A stretch of DNA of 64,000 nucleotides from Pseudoalteromonas rubra (GTDB taxonomy: Bacteria > Pseudomonadota > Gammaproteobacteria > Enterobacterales > Alteromonadaceae), in NCBI RefSeq assembly GCF_005887095.1, contig NZ_PNCI01000007.1, positions 1-64,000 of the forward strand, written 5' to 3'. Position numbers and translations under genes: made by a program. Below the pieces are notes generated by a model. The model did not search any database. It had not been told where the DNA came from and saw only the letters and a program-made list of their open reading frames with translations. Below are positions 15,864 to 26,150 of this stretch, one piece after another; positions within the stretch are counted from its first letter, which is position 1, and each line of letters begins with the position of its first letter.

Positions 15864-17741
15864 CTACTCGGCGACAACACAGGTCGTACACAGGGTGTAG
15901 ATGTTGTTAGGATCATTAAACTGTGCAATTACGGTAGCGCTATGCTTAACCTGGTTTAAAATCTGGTTCATGCCCTGATGAGCAATAGTGCTTATCTGAG
16001 TCGCCTGGTCATCCGACGATGCCAACAGTGATTGGACCGCTGCAGAGCCGAAAATATCCTGAAGCAGCTGTTCTTTTTCAGACAGAGTTTGCTCAACAGT
16101 GAATACATCGTAGTGTTCAAGGTTCGCCATTTGCGCTGCTGCCTCTATTGCCTCTTGCTTGGTGCCCAGTTTATCAATTAACCCAAACTCATGTGCCTGC
16201 GTGGCGAGCCACACTCTGCCCTGAGCAACATTATCAACATCAGAGACAGCCAGGTTTCGTGAGTCCGCAATGACAGAGATGAATTTATTGTATGCGTCTT
16301 CAACGCCCATTTGTAATACATGTGCAAATTTAGGATCCAGGCCTCGAGCTAAGGAGGAGGATTTTAGTTCAGTGGTGGCAACACCATCCGAATAGATGCC
16401 AAGCTCTTTTAGAGAATTTTCAAAAGTTAGAATGGTGCCGAATACACCGATTGAACCGGTAATCGTGCTGGGCGACGCCCAAATTTCATTGGCTGATGCT
16501 GCAATCCAATATCCACCGGACGCTGCGACTGACCCCATAGAGGCAATGACGGGTTTTCCTGCGGCTTTTATGGCCAATACTTCATTACGAATGATTTCAG
16601 ATGCAAACATGCTGCCGCCGCCAGAATCGATTCTTAACACCACTGCTTTTACTTTTTCGTCCAGCCTTGCTTTTCGAAGTAGTGCCGCTGTAGAGTCTCC
16701 TCCAATCATGCCAGCCTTGCGTTTACCGTCAACAATGTTGCCTTTGGCAACGATCACGGCCACTTTATCTGTAAACGGATTTGCGCCAAAGCCATGAGAT
16801 GACACGGCAGTATAATAGTCTTCAAATGCGACTTGTTTGAATCGCTTGCCATTGTCCTGAGTCCCAACCAGATCAATGAGCTTTTGATTGAATTCCTGAT
16901 CGGTTTCAAGTTTATCCACCCAGCCATACTTAACAGCAAACTGTGCAGAGTCTCCGGTAACAGAGGCCATTTTATCAACAAACTGAGTTAAGGTTTCGTC
17001 AAAGTTTGCTGTATCAAATCCGCGCTTACTCGCGACATCTTGCTTGTACTGGTCCCACAGAGCGTCAAGCCACAGTTGATTCGCTTCTTTGGCTGCTGCA
17101 GACATATCATTACGAATAAAAGGTTCTACCGCTGATTTATAGGTCCCTACGCGGAAGATATGTTGAGTGACTTTGAGCTTTTCGAGGGCATCTTTAAAGT
17201 ACATAGGATACGAGCCATAGCCACTAATATTAATACCACCGTAAGGGTGGATGGAGACTTCATCGGCATGGGCAGCCAGATAATACTGAGACTGACTGAA
17301 ATAAGGACTATGTGCGAACACTTTTTTATTGGCTGCTTTAAATGTCTCTATGGCACTTGCAATATCGCGTAACTTGTCGAGGTGCGCATAGTGCATGTGA
17401 CGTAAATCTAAATAGAGTGCCTGAATACGAGCGTCATTTGCGGCAATATTAATAGTATCAACAACGTCATCAACCAACATCTCTTTTGGCATATCTTGCT
17501 TACCAAAAATGTCTCCCATTGCTGCGTCTACGGGATCCACATAAGTGAGTTGCTCAACCAATTTTCCTGATAGGTTTAGACGTAACACACTGCTTTGTGC
17601 AATCTGTGGCTCTTTCTCAGCTGGGAAGGCAGCTATGACAGCCGCGATGATGAGGAAAAAGAACAAAAAGTTGAGAACCAGGCGACGAGAAAAGTTCAGC
17701 GCGTGCCAGATACCAAGAAAAAATTTACCGATCAATTTCAA
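15864..17741 (-). CDS. sppA: signal peptide peptidase SppA (protease IV), 67-kDa type
   Basis: 625 residues (E. coli 618). An N-terminal anchor (about 18-41) holds the protein in the inner membrane facing the periplasm, where it degrades cleaved signal peptides. The two tandem ClpP-like halves are present. The catalytic lysine lies in the N-terminal half (VGTYKSAVEPF) and the nucleophile serine in the C-terminal half (SVAASGGYW), as in the E. coli Ser-Lys dyad; DSGGGSMFASE precedes it. The C-terminus carries a short tail with CTTC. The neighbouring ansA repeats the E. coli order. Confidence 0.94.
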   Translation of the reverse strand: MKLIGKFFLGIWHALNFSRRLVLNFLFFFLIIAAVIAAFPAEKEPQIAQSSVLRLNLSGKLVEQLTYVDPVDAAMGDIFGKQDMPKEMLVDDVVDTINIAANDARIQALYLDLRHMHYAHLDKLRDIASAIETFKAANKKVFAHSPYFSQSQYYLAAHADEVSIHPYGGINISGYGSYPMYFKDALEKLKVTQHIFRVGTYKSAVEPFIRNDMSAAAKEANQLWLDALWDQYKQDVASKRGFDTANFDETLTQFVDKMASVTGDSAQFAVKYGWVDKLETDQEFNQKLIDLVGTQDNGKRFKQVAFEDYYTAVSSHGFGANPFTDKVAVIVAKGNIVDGKRKAGMIGGDSTAALLRKARLDEKVKAVVLRIDSGGGSMFASEIIRNEVLAIKAAGKPVIASMGSVAASGGYWIAASANEIWASPSTITGSIGVFGTILTFENSLKELGIYSDGVATTELKSSSLARGLDPKFAHVLQMGVEDAYNKFISVIADSRNLAVSDVDNVAQGRVWLATQAHEFGLIDKLGTKQEAIEAAAQMANLEHYDVFTVEQTLSEKEQLLQDIFGSAAVQSLLASSDDQATQISTIAHQGMNQILNQVKHSATVIAQFNDPNNIYTLCTTCVVAE

Positions 17742-17976
17742 AGCCGTACCTCTGAATATCTAAGTGGAATGTGCTCGATGTTAATCATAACTTAGTTGCT
17801 CATAAGCCGTTAGAACAAAAACGTAACTAAGTATTATTTTGCTGATGACAGGCTGAAAAACAGCCAGTTTTCTATCTCTGCGTGCAATTTAAAAGAAATT
17901 AGTCGCGGTTTTTGCTTGCGAAAAAATATAAAATCATTAATGTTCACAGGTAAGACCAGTTACATTGGGGCACGCA

Positions 17977-19938
17977 ATGTTAGAACAAAAACTACAATTG
18001 AAGAACACAGATTTGCGAAATCGCTTGGTCATGGGCTCTATGCACACAGGCCTGGAAGAGGGATGGCATAACAGGAAACGACTTAAAGCCTTTTACGAGG
18101 AGCGCGCGAAAGGCGGTGTTGGCTTGATCATCACCGGAGGTTACAGCCCGAATTTACGCGGTAAATTAACCCCGATTTCTTCCTCGTTTAACAGTCGCTA
18201 TGACATTATCAAGCACCGTGCATATACGGATGCCGTGCATGAACACGGTGGCAAGATTTGCCTTCAGTTATTACATGCCGGGCGTTACGCTTATCACCCT
18301 TTTAATGTTGCACCCAGCGAGATTAAAGCGCCCATTAACCCTTATACACCAAAATCTATGTCGCTGAGCATGATCCGCAACACAGTCAAAGATTTCGCTA
18401 AATCTGCCAAAATGGCGGAGAAAGCAGGGTATGATGGTGTTGAAATCATGGGCTCTGAAGGCTATCTGATCAACGAGTTCATGGCTGAACACACCAATAA
18501 GCGTCAAGATTTATACGGTGGCACCCTGGAAAACAGAATGCGGCTGGCCGTTGAGATTGTTCGTGCTGTACGTGAAAAGGTTTCGCCTAAGTTCATCATT
18601 GTATTTCGTTTATCGGTAATGGATCTAATCCCTAATGGTTCAACAGCACAAGAGGTTACGGCTCAGGCCAGAGCGCTGGAAGAGGCGGGTGTAGACATCC
18701 TCAATACGGGGATCGGCTGGCATGAAGCGCGAGTTCCAACGATTGCCAGTATGGTGCCAGCGGGCGCTTTTCGTGAAGCCTCTAAGCGTCTTAAAGATGT
18801 TGTGGATATTCCAGTCGTGGCGGTCAACCGGATCAATACCCCTGAGCTTGCCAATGATATTCTCAATCAGGGAGAGGCGGACCTGATTTCCATGGCGCGC
18901 CCTTTACTCGCCGATCCTGAGTTTTTTAACAAGTATGCGCAGGATAAGGCTGAACAAATCAATATTTGTATTGGCTGTAATCAGGGTTGCCTGGACCATG
19001 TATTTAAAGGCAAGCGGGCTACTTGTCTGGTTAATCCGCAGGCAGGTTTCGAGCTTGATTATCCTCTGGAGCGTACAAGCAGCCCCAAACAGGTGCTAGT
19101 TGTCGGCGCAGGCCCGGCGGGTTTGTCCGCCAGCTGTTATCTTGCCAAAAAGGGCCATAAGGTGACCTTGATTGACAAGAATGAACATGCTGGAGGTCAG
19201 TTTAATCTGGCCATGCGGATCCCTGGTAAAGAAGACTTTAAATACACCTTGAACTACTTCCTGAAGGAAGTCGAACGCCTGTGCATTGAGCTCAAGCTTG
19301 GTTGTGAATATGAGTCATCTATGGCTCAGTCATACGATGACATTGTATTTGCAACCGGGGTCAGTCCTCGACAATCCAGAATTACCTGTAGCGATGGTAA
19401 GCGTGTTTTTGCTTACGATGAGGTGATCCGTAAGGAAGTTGAGCTGGGTGATAAAATCGCGATTCTTGGCGCCGGAGGAATTGGTTTTGATATGGTTGCT
19501 TTTCTGGCTGAGCAGGCAGATCAGAGCATAGAAGAATTTAAAGCGCAGTGGGGAATTGAATGTCAGCCGTCAGACAGCGGGACGGGTAAAAAGCTCTATA
19601 TGCTTAAACGTAGCGAAGGTCGCTTTGGTAACAACTTAGGCAAAACGACAGGGTGGATCCACCGAGCGGTAGCGAAGCACCATAACGTCGAACAGATTGC
19701 CGAATGTGAGTATATTTCTTTTGATAACAAAGGTCTGCTTGTTAAGCAAGGCGGGAAAGAGCGCGTCCTGGACGTGGATACCGTGGTTGCTTGTATTGGT
19801 CAGACATCGAACGATGCTTTATTTGACAAAGACGCCATGCCTGCCAACCAGCATGTCATTGGCGGTGCTAAGCTGGCGGCGGCTATTGATGCCAAGAGAG
19901 CTATCTATGAAGCGTTGCAGGTAGCGAGAAAGATATAA
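17977..19938 (+). CDS. fadH: 2,4-dienoyl-CoA reductase (NADPH)
   Basis: 653 residues from the ATG at 17977 (GGGG 6 nt upstream); a TTG at 17965 would add four residues. It reduces 2,4-dienoyl-CoA during beta-oxidation of unsaturated fatty acids. Domain order: TIM barrel with FMN (about 1-325; [39 protein letters not shown]), a 4Fe-4S cluster loop ([13 protein letters not shown] then CLVNP), and an FAD/NADPH half ([19 protein letters not shown], later [11 protein letters not shown]). It is close to E. coli FadH, with a slightly shorter N-terminus. It appears to be a single-gene unit. No fatty-acid regulator site was recognised. Confidence 0.95.
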   Translation: MLEQKLQLKNTDLRNRLVMGSMHTGLEEGWHNRKRLKAFYEERAKGGVGLIITGGYSPNLRGKLTPISSSFNSRYDIIKHRAYTDAVHEHGGKICLQLLHAGRYAYHPFNVAPSEIKAPINPYTPKSMSLSMIRNTVKDFAKSAKMAEKAGYDGVEIMGSEGYLINEFMAEHTNKRQDLYGGTLENRMRLAVEIVRAVREKVSPKFIIVFRLSVMDLIPNGSTAQEVTAQARALEEAGVDILNTGIGWHEARVPTIASMVPAGAFREASKRLKDVVDIPVVAVNRINTPELANDILNQGEADLISMARPLLADPEFFNKYAQDKAEQINICIGCNQGCLDHVFKGKRATCLVNPQAGFELDYPLERTSSPKQVLVVGAGPAGLSASCYLAKKGHKVTLIDKNEHAGGQFNLAMRIPGKEDFKYTLNYFLKEVERLCIELKLGCEYESSMAQSYDDIVFATGVSPRQSRITCSDGKRVFAYDEVIRKEVELGDKIAILGAGGIGFDMVAFLAEQADQSIEEFKAQWGIECQPSDSGTGKKLYMLKRSEGRFGNNLGKTTGWIHRAVAKHHNVEQIAECEYISFDNKGLLVKQGGKERVLDVDTVVACIGQTSNDALFDKDAMPANQHVIGGAKLAAAIDAKRAIYEALQVARKI

Positions 19939-19953
19939 ACCTGACGATGAACA

Positions 19954-19995
19954 ACACAACACGGGTAGGCTTTATGTATGGCGCCCGTGTTGTGT
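19954..19995. other. 12-bp perfect hairpin after fadH, no T tract
   Basis: ACACAACACGGG pairs with CCCGTGTTGTGT across an 18-base loop, 15 bp after the fadH stop. No T run follows, so it is not a classical intrinsic terminator. It may stabilise the 3' end or bind a protein. Confidence 0.5.
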
Positions 19996-20078
19996 GGCAG
20001 TTAAAAGCATACTATTTGCAATAAAAAACGGTGATATAAGGTCTACACTCATAACATCAGTTATAACAGACTTTATAT

Positions 20079-20780
20079 ATGCTTAAATCATTCTACCTCC
20101 TTTATCGTTCTCTTCTGGACAAAGCGTCTTTACTGGATGGCCTGGCGCCTCTGATGCTCAGGCTTATTTTGGCACCCGTAATGATCATTGCCGGATTCAA
20201 TAAACTCAACCTTGCTAATGCGGATCTCGCCTGGTGGCAACGCTTGCTGGCCGATGAAAATGTCGTTGCCTGGTTTGGTAACGCGCAGTGGGGACTTGGC
20301 CTGCCTGCGCCGGATTTGTTGGCTTTTCTCGCGGGTTGGAGTGAATTTCTTGGCGGCTGGCTACTGTTGATCGGACTGGCTACGCGCCTGGTGTCTGTGC
20401 CACTTGCCGTGACTATGTTTGTTGCCGCGACTCAGGTGCACTGGCATAACGGCTGGTTCTCGGTCGCACCTAGTAATCCGGATACCAGCGCCGCGCAAGT
20501 ATTTGCCTGGCTGGGAAGCGATGTCGCTAAGCAGAGCCTGGAAGCGAGTAACGAGGTGGCTGAGCGGCTGTCCCGCATCAAAGAAATTGTTGACGCCAAT
20601 GGATTACCAGAATACCTCTATGAATACGGAAACCCGGTTATCCTGAATAATGGCATTGAGTTCGCAGCCATTTACTTTGCAATGCTGGTAAGCCTGATAT
20701 TTACGGGGGGTGGGCGCTATTTCAGCCTCGACTATTGGCTCCGTAAATATCTCGAACCTACTAAGGATTACTTGCCATGA
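20079..20780 (+). CDS. DoxX family membrane protein
   Basis: 233 residues with about four membrane helices (near 22-42, 80-100, 104-122 and 190-212). The segment MLRLILAPVMIIAGFNKL and the later FLAGWSEFLGGWLLLIGLATRL are typical of DoxX proteins, a broad bacterial membrane family often tied to redox or oxidative-stress functions. A longer loop (about 130-185) separates the last two helices. It lies between fadH and a nitroreductase on the same strand, without overlap. The ribosome site is weak. The biochemical role is unknown. Confidence 0.8.
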   Translation: MLKSFYLLYRSLLDKASLLDGLAPLMLRLILAPVMIIAGFNKLNLANADLAWWQRLLADENVVAWFGNAQWGLGLPAPDLLAFLAGWSEFLGGWLLLIGLATRLVSVPLAVTMFVAATQVHWHNGWFSVAPSNPDTSAAQVFAWLGSDVAKQSLEASNEVAERLSRIKEIVDANGLPEYLYEYGNPVILNNGIEFAAIYFAMLVSLIFTGGGRYFSLDYWLRKYLEPTKDYLP

Positions 20781-20862
20781 ATGGTTTTTAGCAACTGCTA
20801 CTAAACTTTTAGGCCTGTGTCGCGTTAGAATAGTGAGTGAACAGAAATTTTAGGAATTACAA

Positions 20863-21411
20863 ATGGATGCCATAGAACTTTTACTGACGCGACAATCCGA
20901 CAGCAACCTGTCTTTTCCGGGACCAAATACCGACCAGCTTGAAGTGATAAAAAAAGCTGCCCTCAAGGTGCCTGATCACGGTGGCTTAAAGCCTTGGCGC
21001 TTTATTTTGGTAGAGGAGCAGGGCAGAGAGAAATTGGGCGAGATATTCTACCAGGCAGCAGTCGAGGAACAACAAGAGCAGCGTATCATCGACCGTGCCA
21101 AATCACTGCCTGAGCGTGCACCTATGCTGATCATTGCCATTTCCCCCTATATGGAGCACCCAAAAGTGCCCAGAATCGAGCAGATTGAAAGCGCAGCCTG
21201 TAGCGTGTTTGCTATGCAACAAGCGGCTTTTGCACAGGGCCTGTCTGGTGTTTGGAGAACAGGTTATTTTGCGCAGAGCGCATCCGTTAAGCGCCAGCTT
21301 GGCCTGAACGAACAGGATGAGATTGTCGGTTATCTATACCTTGGCACGCCAACAGTGCAATGTACTAAACCTGTCAGGCATCAGCCAGAAGATTTTTTCA
21401 CTCAGTTGTAA
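20863..21411 (+). CDS. ydjA: NAD(P)H nitroreductase, YdjA type
   Basis: 182 residues, matching E. coli YdjA (183) end to end: MDAIELLLTRQSDSNL, the FMN-binding PDHGGLKPWRFILVE, KVPRIEQIESAACSVFAMQQAA and DEIVGYLYLGTP. These small FMN flavoproteins reduce nitro compounds; the natural substrate is not established. In E. coli ydjA is next to sppA; here it lies in the same neighbourhood, separated by fadH and doxX. A GGAATT ribosome site is 5-6 nt from the start. Confidence 0.88.
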   Translation: MDAIELLLTRQSDSNLSFPGPNTDQLEVIKKAALKVPDHGGLKPWRFILVEEQGREKLGEIFYQAAVEEQQEQRIIDRAKSLPERAPMLIIAISPYMEHPKVPRIEQIESAACSVFAMQQAAFAQGLSGVWRTGYFAQSASVKRQLGLNEQDEIVGYLYLGTPTVQCTKPVRHQPEDFFTQL

Positions 21412-21433
21412 TGCGAAGATTTATTTGATACGG

Positions 21434-21462
21434 AAAAGAAAATGCCGCCAGGTGGCGGCATT
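21434..21462 (-). terminator. intrinsic terminator of the TonB receptor gene
   Basis: Perfect 9-bp stem AATGCCGCC / GGCGGCATT with loop AGGT between converging genes. On the minus strand TCTTTTCC follows, so it best serves the receptor gene; it could also end the nitroreductase transcript. Confidence 0.7.
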
Positions 21463-21525
21463 GGGCTCAGATAGGAACTGTTTGTCTTTGGCTATTAGCG
21501 TGTAAGATAAACAGAGCCTACAAAC

Positions 21526-24072
21526 TTAGAAATAGCCACGGATCCCTAACTTGAAGTTACGTCCTGGCAGTGGAGCTTGCTCTTTGATAAACGAGCTGTG
21601 TACGAAGCCCAGTTCATCTGTGATGTTGTCGACATTCACATAACCAACTAAGTCTACACCCGATAAACTGAAATCATAACTGAAGCTGGCATTAAGCAAA
21701 GTATAGCTGTCCGTCTTCGTTTCTGACTGCGCTAGTTTATCTTGTGTCATGTAATGCGTGGCGCTTAGCTCCGCTGAGAAATCTTCCAGTTCAAAACGGT
21801 AGCTAGTACCGAGTTTATTGGCTGGGATACGTGGTAGATATTCACCAGAGTCAAGTTCAGCTCTCAGGTGATCACCAAATACCTTAATACGGTTACGGGC
21901 ATCAATCTGATAGTGGGCATCAAATTCAAATCCGTATAGTTCAGCATCGGCGCTTTCAAACTGATACACAGGTAATGCACCATCGTGATGGTGGTCGGCC
22001 AGTTCTATGCCATGCTCGCCTGTGTACATATAACCTGTGTTGCGCTGGTAATAGTAGTTAGAAACATCATTGTAGAAAAAGTTTACTGTGTAACCGAAGT
22101 CACCGATGAAACGTCTGATACTAATGTCCAGGTTAGTGGATCTTTCCTGCTCTATATTCTCCGGCTCGAAATGAACTTCGTCACCTTCGATGTGATAGCC
22201 AAGGCCGAGCTCGTAGGTAGAGGTTGCAATGTGCAGGCCGTTTGACAAGAGTTCAGCAGTCAAAGGCGCACGTTCAGAGCGTGACAGGTTGACAGCGACA
22301 TTCTGACCTTCTGCAAAATCATATACAGCACCAATGGATGCACTGAAGTTAGTGGTATCCAGTGTGTAGTCGATGATTTCAGCCACATGTTCATCTTCAT
22401 GACCTTCATGCTCGTGCTCATCGTGCTCGTCATGATCATGTTCGTCGTGTTCATCGTGGCCTGAGGTAAAGCTACTCGACAGCGCAAAGTCCTCAACGCG
22501 TGCACCCAATTCTAACGTCACATCACCAAAGCGACGTTCTTCCAGGATATAAAGAGCATGAGTTTTGGTATTGGTAGCAGGAGTGAAAGCTTCTGCGCCC
22601 ACTGCAGCATAATCGCTATCAGTATAGTGATAACCGATAATACCATGCCACTCGCCCAACCTGTGTTCGATGTTGGTTCTCAGTTCAGTTGTTTCGTTAG
22701 TGAACGTTGTACCAACGGCACCATGTTCAATCTCAGAGTGTTCATAATCGGTAAAACCAGCGCGCACCTGAATAGACTCAATCCAGTTATTGTGCAGTGC
22801 ATAGTTAAACAGGGCCTGCCATCTGTCTTGTTTTACGCGGGCAAAGACCGACTCTTCTTCATTACCATGTGCATCATCGTGTTCGTCTTCACCGTGCTCA
22901 TCATGGTCGTGCTCATCGTGATCATGTTCATCATGATCGTGATCGTCGCCGTGGTCGTGATGTTCATGAGAGTGAGCAGGGATCCCATAGTCTGTTTCAA
23001 TGCGGCCGTAAGATAAGCCAACCGTTAAGTGATCGCCAACGAAGCTGGTACCAATATTAAACTGTTCAGAGTCGATGAAGGTATTGGCAACACGCTCTGC
23101 GTACTCAGCTTCGCCGTGTGCTTCCTCGCCATGCTCTTCTTCTGCATGCTCGTCGTGACCGTGTTCCTCATGTTCGTCATGATGCTCTTCATCGTGGTCA
23201 TGATCGTCATGCTCTTCACCCGGCAGAGCAAAACGCGGTGTGTCATAGTCACCACCTTTACGCGTTACGCCATCAAAGTGGAAGTTAAAGCCGTTGTTGC
23301 CCGCTTCAAATAAGGCGGCAACTGTATTGGTGTTTGAGTTGGTGTCATGGCTGAACTCAGCAGCGCCCTGAACAACCTCAATGACATCAGTTGGGATACG
23401 GTTGTCTACTACATTAACCACACCACCAATGGCGCCTGAGCCATACAGTAAAGTAGCAGGACCGCGTAGTACTTCAATTTGCTGTGCAGACAACGAATCG
23501 TTGGTATTCGCATGATCAGGACCAACACGAGATGCGTCACTGCTGTCCAGGCCATTCTGAGTGATTTTAACGCGCGGACCGTCTAGGCCACGAATGATCG
23601 GGCTGGAAGAGACTGGCCCGAAATAGCTGGCATTAATGCCTGGCAGTTGCTTAAGGGTTTCACCCAGTGTTGGTTGTGCGCTGTTTTTCAGCTCGTCACC
23701 ACTAAGCACGGTAACAGGGGAAGCCATTTCGATGTTATTTTTGTGTAGTGCAGACGCATAGACAACAACACTCTCTACAGAGCTTGGGGTCAGCTTGACT
23801 GTGACATAAGGCGAGTCTGGAGAAACATCGATACGCTCGTTTACGAAGTTATTTTTGCTTACATGAAGCTGTGAATCCTGATCGACATTAATGCTAAACT
23901 GACCGTTAATGTCAGTTTTTACTGACTGTGACTTACCGTGTAAGTGTACGGTGGCATTAGGAACTGGTTGGTTGTTGGTATCCAGCACTTTACCTTTCAG
24001 TTGTGCGGCTGAGGCCTGAGAAGAAAAAATTGCGCTGGTTATGGCAAAAGTGATCAAAGATTGTTTAAACAT
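21526..24072 (-). CDS. TonB-dependent outer-membrane receptor with histidine-rich loops (probable zinc uptake, ZnuD-like)
   Basis: 848 residues from the ATG at 24070-24072, followed by a Sec signal (cleavage near ASAAQ); an upstream in-frame ATG at 24112-24114 gives no signal peptide at its end. Domains in order: carboxypeptidase-regulatory-like repeat (about 24-105), plug (TLGETLKQLPGINA, IRGLDGPRVKITQNGLD, EVLRGPATLLYGSGAIGGVVNVVDNR), then a 22-strand barrel ending in an aromatic residue (GIRGYF). Three His/Asp/Glu-rich stretches lie at about residues 283-322, 366-407 and 536-562, with a smaller HHH later. Such loops bind zinc in ZnuD receptors. Two Zur-box-like sequences precede the gene. 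Zinc as substrate is inferred. Confidence 0.88.
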   Translation of the reverse strand: MFKQSLITFAITSAIFSSQASAAQLKGKVLDTNNQPVPNATVHLHGKSQSVKTDINGQFSINVDQDSQLHVSKNNFVNERIDVSPDSPYVTVKLTPSSVESVVVYASALHKNNIEMASPVTVLSGDELKNSAQPTLGETLKQLPGINASYFGPVSSSPIIRGLDGPRVKITQNGLDSSDASRVGPDHANTNDSLSAQQIEVLRGPATLLYGSGAIGGVVNVVDNRIPTDVIEVVQGAAEFSHDTNSNTNTVAALFEAGNNGFNFHFDGVTRKGGDYDTPRFALPGEEHDDHDHDEEHHDEHEEHGHDEHAEEEHGEEAHGEAEYAERVANTFIDSEQFNIGTSFVGDHLTVGLSYGRIETDYGIPAHSHEHHDHGDDHDHDEHDHDEHDHDEHGEDEHDDAHGNEEESVFARVKQDRWQALFNYALHNNWIESIQVRAGFTDYEHSEIEHGAVGTTFTNETTELRTNIEHRLGEWHGIIGYHYTDSDYAAVGAEAFTPATNTKTHALYILEERRFGDVTLELGARVEDFALSSSFTSGHDEHDEHDHDEHDEHEHEGHEDEHVAEIIDYTLDTTNFSASIGAVYDFAEGQNVAVNLSRSERAPLTAELLSNGLHIATSTYELGLGYHIEGDEVHFEPENIEQERSTNLDISIRRFIGDFGYTVNFFYNDVSNYYYQRNTGYMYTGEHGIELADHHHDGALPVYQFESADAELYGFEFDAHYQIDARNRIKVFGDHLRAELDSGEYLPRIPANKLGTSYRFELEDFSAELSATHYMTQDKLAQSETKTDSYTLLNASFSYDFSLSGVDLVGYVNVDNITDELGFVHSSFIKEQAPLPGRNFKLGIRGYF

Positions 24073-24097
24073 AGTGCTCTTTCTGGATTGATTATAC

Positions 24098-24114
24098 TTG
24101 CAATAATATAACAC
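24098..24114. promoter_or_regulatory. Zur-box-like sequence 1
   Basis: On the minus strand GTGTTATATTATTGCAA matches 14 of 17 positions of a gamma-proteobacterial Zur palindrome (GTGTTATATTATAACAC form). It is 26 bp upstream of the receptor start, where bound Zur would block transcription. Confidence 0.5.
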
Positions 24115-24135
24115 CGCACCAATGCGGTATCAATG

Positions 24136-24152
24136 ATGTTATACTATATCCG
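24136..24152. promoter_or_regulatory. Zur-box-like sequence 2
   Basis: ATGTTATACTATATCCG keeps one perfect half-site and matches 14 of 17 positions of the Zur palindrome ATGTTATANTATAACAT. It lies between the receptor and yaeQ genes. A small palindrome (ACCGCA-CCAA-TGCGGT) separates it from box 1. Confidence 0.45.
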
Positions 24153-24213
24153 CAAGGTTGCATTATTTTGACGGCTTCATATAGTTACAGTGATAGGTTT
24201 GGATGGATGAATT

Positions 24214-24738
24214 ATGACAGATCTCTTTGTTTTTAAAGTACGGATGAACATAGCAGATCTGTTTCATCGGTCACATCATCAGGAAGTGTTCACCGCAGCG
24301 TTGCAAAAAGCCGAAACGCTGGAGCACTTTGTGTTGAAGCTAATAGGTTTCTGTGGCTTGTCTTACTTAGACAACGTGCACTGGCTGGGAGTGAGAGAGA
24401 AAAATCAGCCCGATGTCTGGCTTGAAAATGCCCAAGGCCAAATCGAAGTTGCGCTGTATATTGGTGAGCTCAGCCTGGGTGAACTGCAAAAGTATCGTAA
24501 ACATGCAAATAAAGTGGTTTGTCTGGTGGCCGACGCAGACGCCTGGTACAAGGAGCTCTCTCCCCATTTGATAGCGATGCAGGACATTCGAATTTTTTCT
24601 TTATCGGCGGAGTTTGTAAGTCAGCTGGCTGCTGCGCTCTCACGCAGTCTGCACTGGGATGTGATCATAGACAATGGGGTGATAAGTGTGAGTGATAAAG
24701 TGGATTACTACCAGAGTGAGATCATTAAACTACACTAG
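24214..24738 (+). CDS. yaeQ: YaeQ family protein
   Basis: 174 residues. Resembles E. coli YaeQ: KVRMNIADLFHRSHHQ at the start, HFVLKLIGFCGLSY, PDVWLENAQGQIEVALYIGEL and the end region VIIDNGVISVSDK. YaeQ has a PD-(D/E)XK nuclease-like fold; the acidic QIEVALYIGE segment sits where a catalytic motif would be, but activity is not established. It is divergent from the zinc receptor and overlaps the 3' end of yfaE by a few bases tail to tail. Confidence 0.8.
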   Translation: MTDLFVFKVRMNIADLFHRSHHQEVFTAALQKAETLEHFVLKLIGFCGLSYLDNVHWLGVREKNQPDVWLENAQGQIEVALYIGELSLGELQKYRKHANKVVCLVADADAWYKELSPHLIAMQDIRIFSLSAEFVSQLAAALSRSLHWDVIIDNGVISVSDKVDYYQSEIIKLH

Positions 24739-25002
24739 CTTAATGATCACGTCTGTCACGGGTTTGCTGCAACAGAGCAAAATTTCTCCGTCACGCACAA
24801 ACGCCAAAGGCTCTTGATTATAGGCAATCTTACCTCGACATAACTTGGCGCGACAGGCGCCACAGAATCCCTCTCTGCATTGATAGGCTACTTCAACCTG
24901 GTTTGCTTCAAGCGTTGCGAGTAATGAAGGGGAGTGAGCCGCGTGTAACAGCGGCTCTTTTTCTGGGTCAAGAAAGATTTTTTTGACTGGCCTGTCTGCC
25001 AT
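24730..25002 (-). CDS. yfaE: 2Fe-2S ferredoxin for ribonucleotide reductase maintenance
   Basis: 90 residues. The plant-type 2Fe-2S pattern is complete: CREGFCGACR followed by the fourth cysteine in ILLCCSK. YfaE supplies electrons to rebuild the diferric-tyrosyl radical cofactor of NrdB. The start codon overlaps the nrdB stop by one base (TAATG), so translation is coupled; the order nrdA-nrdB-yfaE is that of E. coli. Confidence 0.93.
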   Translation of the reverse strand: MADRPVKKIFLDPEKEPLLHAAHSPSLLATLEANQVEVAYQCREGFCGACRAKLCRGKIAYNQEPLAFVRDGEILLCCSKPVTDVIIKLV

Positions 25003-26132
25003 TACAGATCAAAGTCACCAAAGTCAGAGGCATCAACTTCTGAGTCAATCTGACCAACCAGGTAAGAACTAATCTCAGCTTCCTGAGGGGCAACCTGAAC
25101 GTTGTCAGAGACTAACCAGGCATTGATCCAGGGGATTGGGTTACTATTGCTTTCAAACTGTGCTGGTAATCCAACCGCGGTCATGCGGACATTGGTGATG
25201 TACTCAACATACTGACACAGAATGTCTTTATTCAGCCCAATCATAGAGCCATCTTTAAACAGGTATTCAGCCCACTCTTTTTCCTGCTCCGCGGCTTCTA
25301 CGAACATCTGAATGGCTTGTTCCTGACATTGCGCAGCAACAATGGCCATTTCCGGGTCGTCTTTGCCATCTTGCATGATATTCAGAATGTGCTGAGTACC
25401 AGACAGGTGAAGCGCTTCGTCTCGGGCGATCAGCTTAATGATTTTTGCATTACCTTCCATCAGCTCACGCTCAGCAAATGCAAACGAACAGGCAAAGCTC
25501 ACATAAAAGCGAATGGCTTCAAGAATGTTCACCGACATAATGCACAGATACAGCATTTTCTTCAGCTCGAACAGGTTAATATGCACTGTCTCACCGTTGA
25601 TTTCGTGTTTGCCTTCGCCGTACAGGTTATAAAGTGATACTTTTTCTATTAGTTCATCATAGTGCTTAGTGACGGCTTCTGCACGCTCACTGATCTTATC
25701 GTTTTCAACGATGTCGTCGAAAATAAGCTCAGGTGATTTAGTCACATTACGAATAATGTGTGTGTATGAACGACTGTGAATGGTTTCACTGAACGCCCAG
25801 GTTTCAATCCAGGTTTCCAGCTCAGGGATAGATACAATTGGCAACAAAGCCACATTGGGAGAACGTCCCTGGACGCTGTCTAACAGAGTTTGGTACTTCA
25901 GGTTACTCAGGAAAATGTGCTTTTCGTGCTCTGGTAATGCCTGAAAGTCTAACCTGTCTTTGCTCACATCGACTTCTTCTGGTCGCCAGAAAAAAGACAA
26001 CTGCTTTTCAATCAGCTTTTCGAAAATAGGGTACTTCTGCTGATCATAACGGGAGACATTAACAGACTGACCGAAAAACATCGGTTCCTGCAATTGATCG
26101 TTGTGGGTTCTGTTAAACGTAGAATACGACAT
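25002..26132 (-). CDS. nrdB: ribonucleoside-diphosphate reductase 1, beta subunit
   Basis: 376 residues (E. coli 376). Carries the di-iron centre and stable tyrosyl radical of class Ia ribonucleotide reductase. The iron ligand Asp in [11 protein letters not shown], the Glu/His pair and radical Tyr in [13 protein letters not shown], and later ligands in [18 protein letters not shown] are present. The C-terminal tail ends SDFGDFDL, which docks on NrdA. It lies 51 bp after nrdA with a terminator-like hairpin in between. Confidence 0.97.
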   Translation of the reverse strand: MSYSTFNRTHNDQLQEPMFFGQSVNVSRYDQQKYPIFEKLIEKQLSFFWRPEEVDVSKDRLDFQALPEHEKHIFLSNLKYQTLLDSVQGRSPNVALLPIVSIPELETWIETWAFSETIHSRSYTHIIRNVTKSPELIFDDIVENDKISERAEAVTKHYDELIEKVSLYNLYGEGKHEINGETVHINLFELKKMLYLCIMSVNILEAIRFYVSFACSFAFAERELMEGNAKIIKLIARDEALHLSGTQHILNIMQDGKDDPEMAIVAAQCQEQAIQMFVEAAEQEKEWAEYLFKDGSMIGLNKDILCQYVEYITNVRMTAVGLPAQFESNSNPIPWINAWLVSDNVQVAPQEAEISSYLVGQIDSEVDASDFGDFDL

Positions 26133-26150
26133 AGATAATTCTCGACACCA

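Noticed and set aside
22385..23225. Several ORFs rich in His, Met or Arg on both strands
   Set aside because: They are shadows of the His/Asp/Glu-codon repeats inside the TonB receptor gene and have no ribosome sites.
24111..24130. Small palindrome between the Zur-like boxes as an intrinsic terminator
   Set aside because: A 6-bp stem without a T tract at the start of both genes is more likely part of the operator region or chance.
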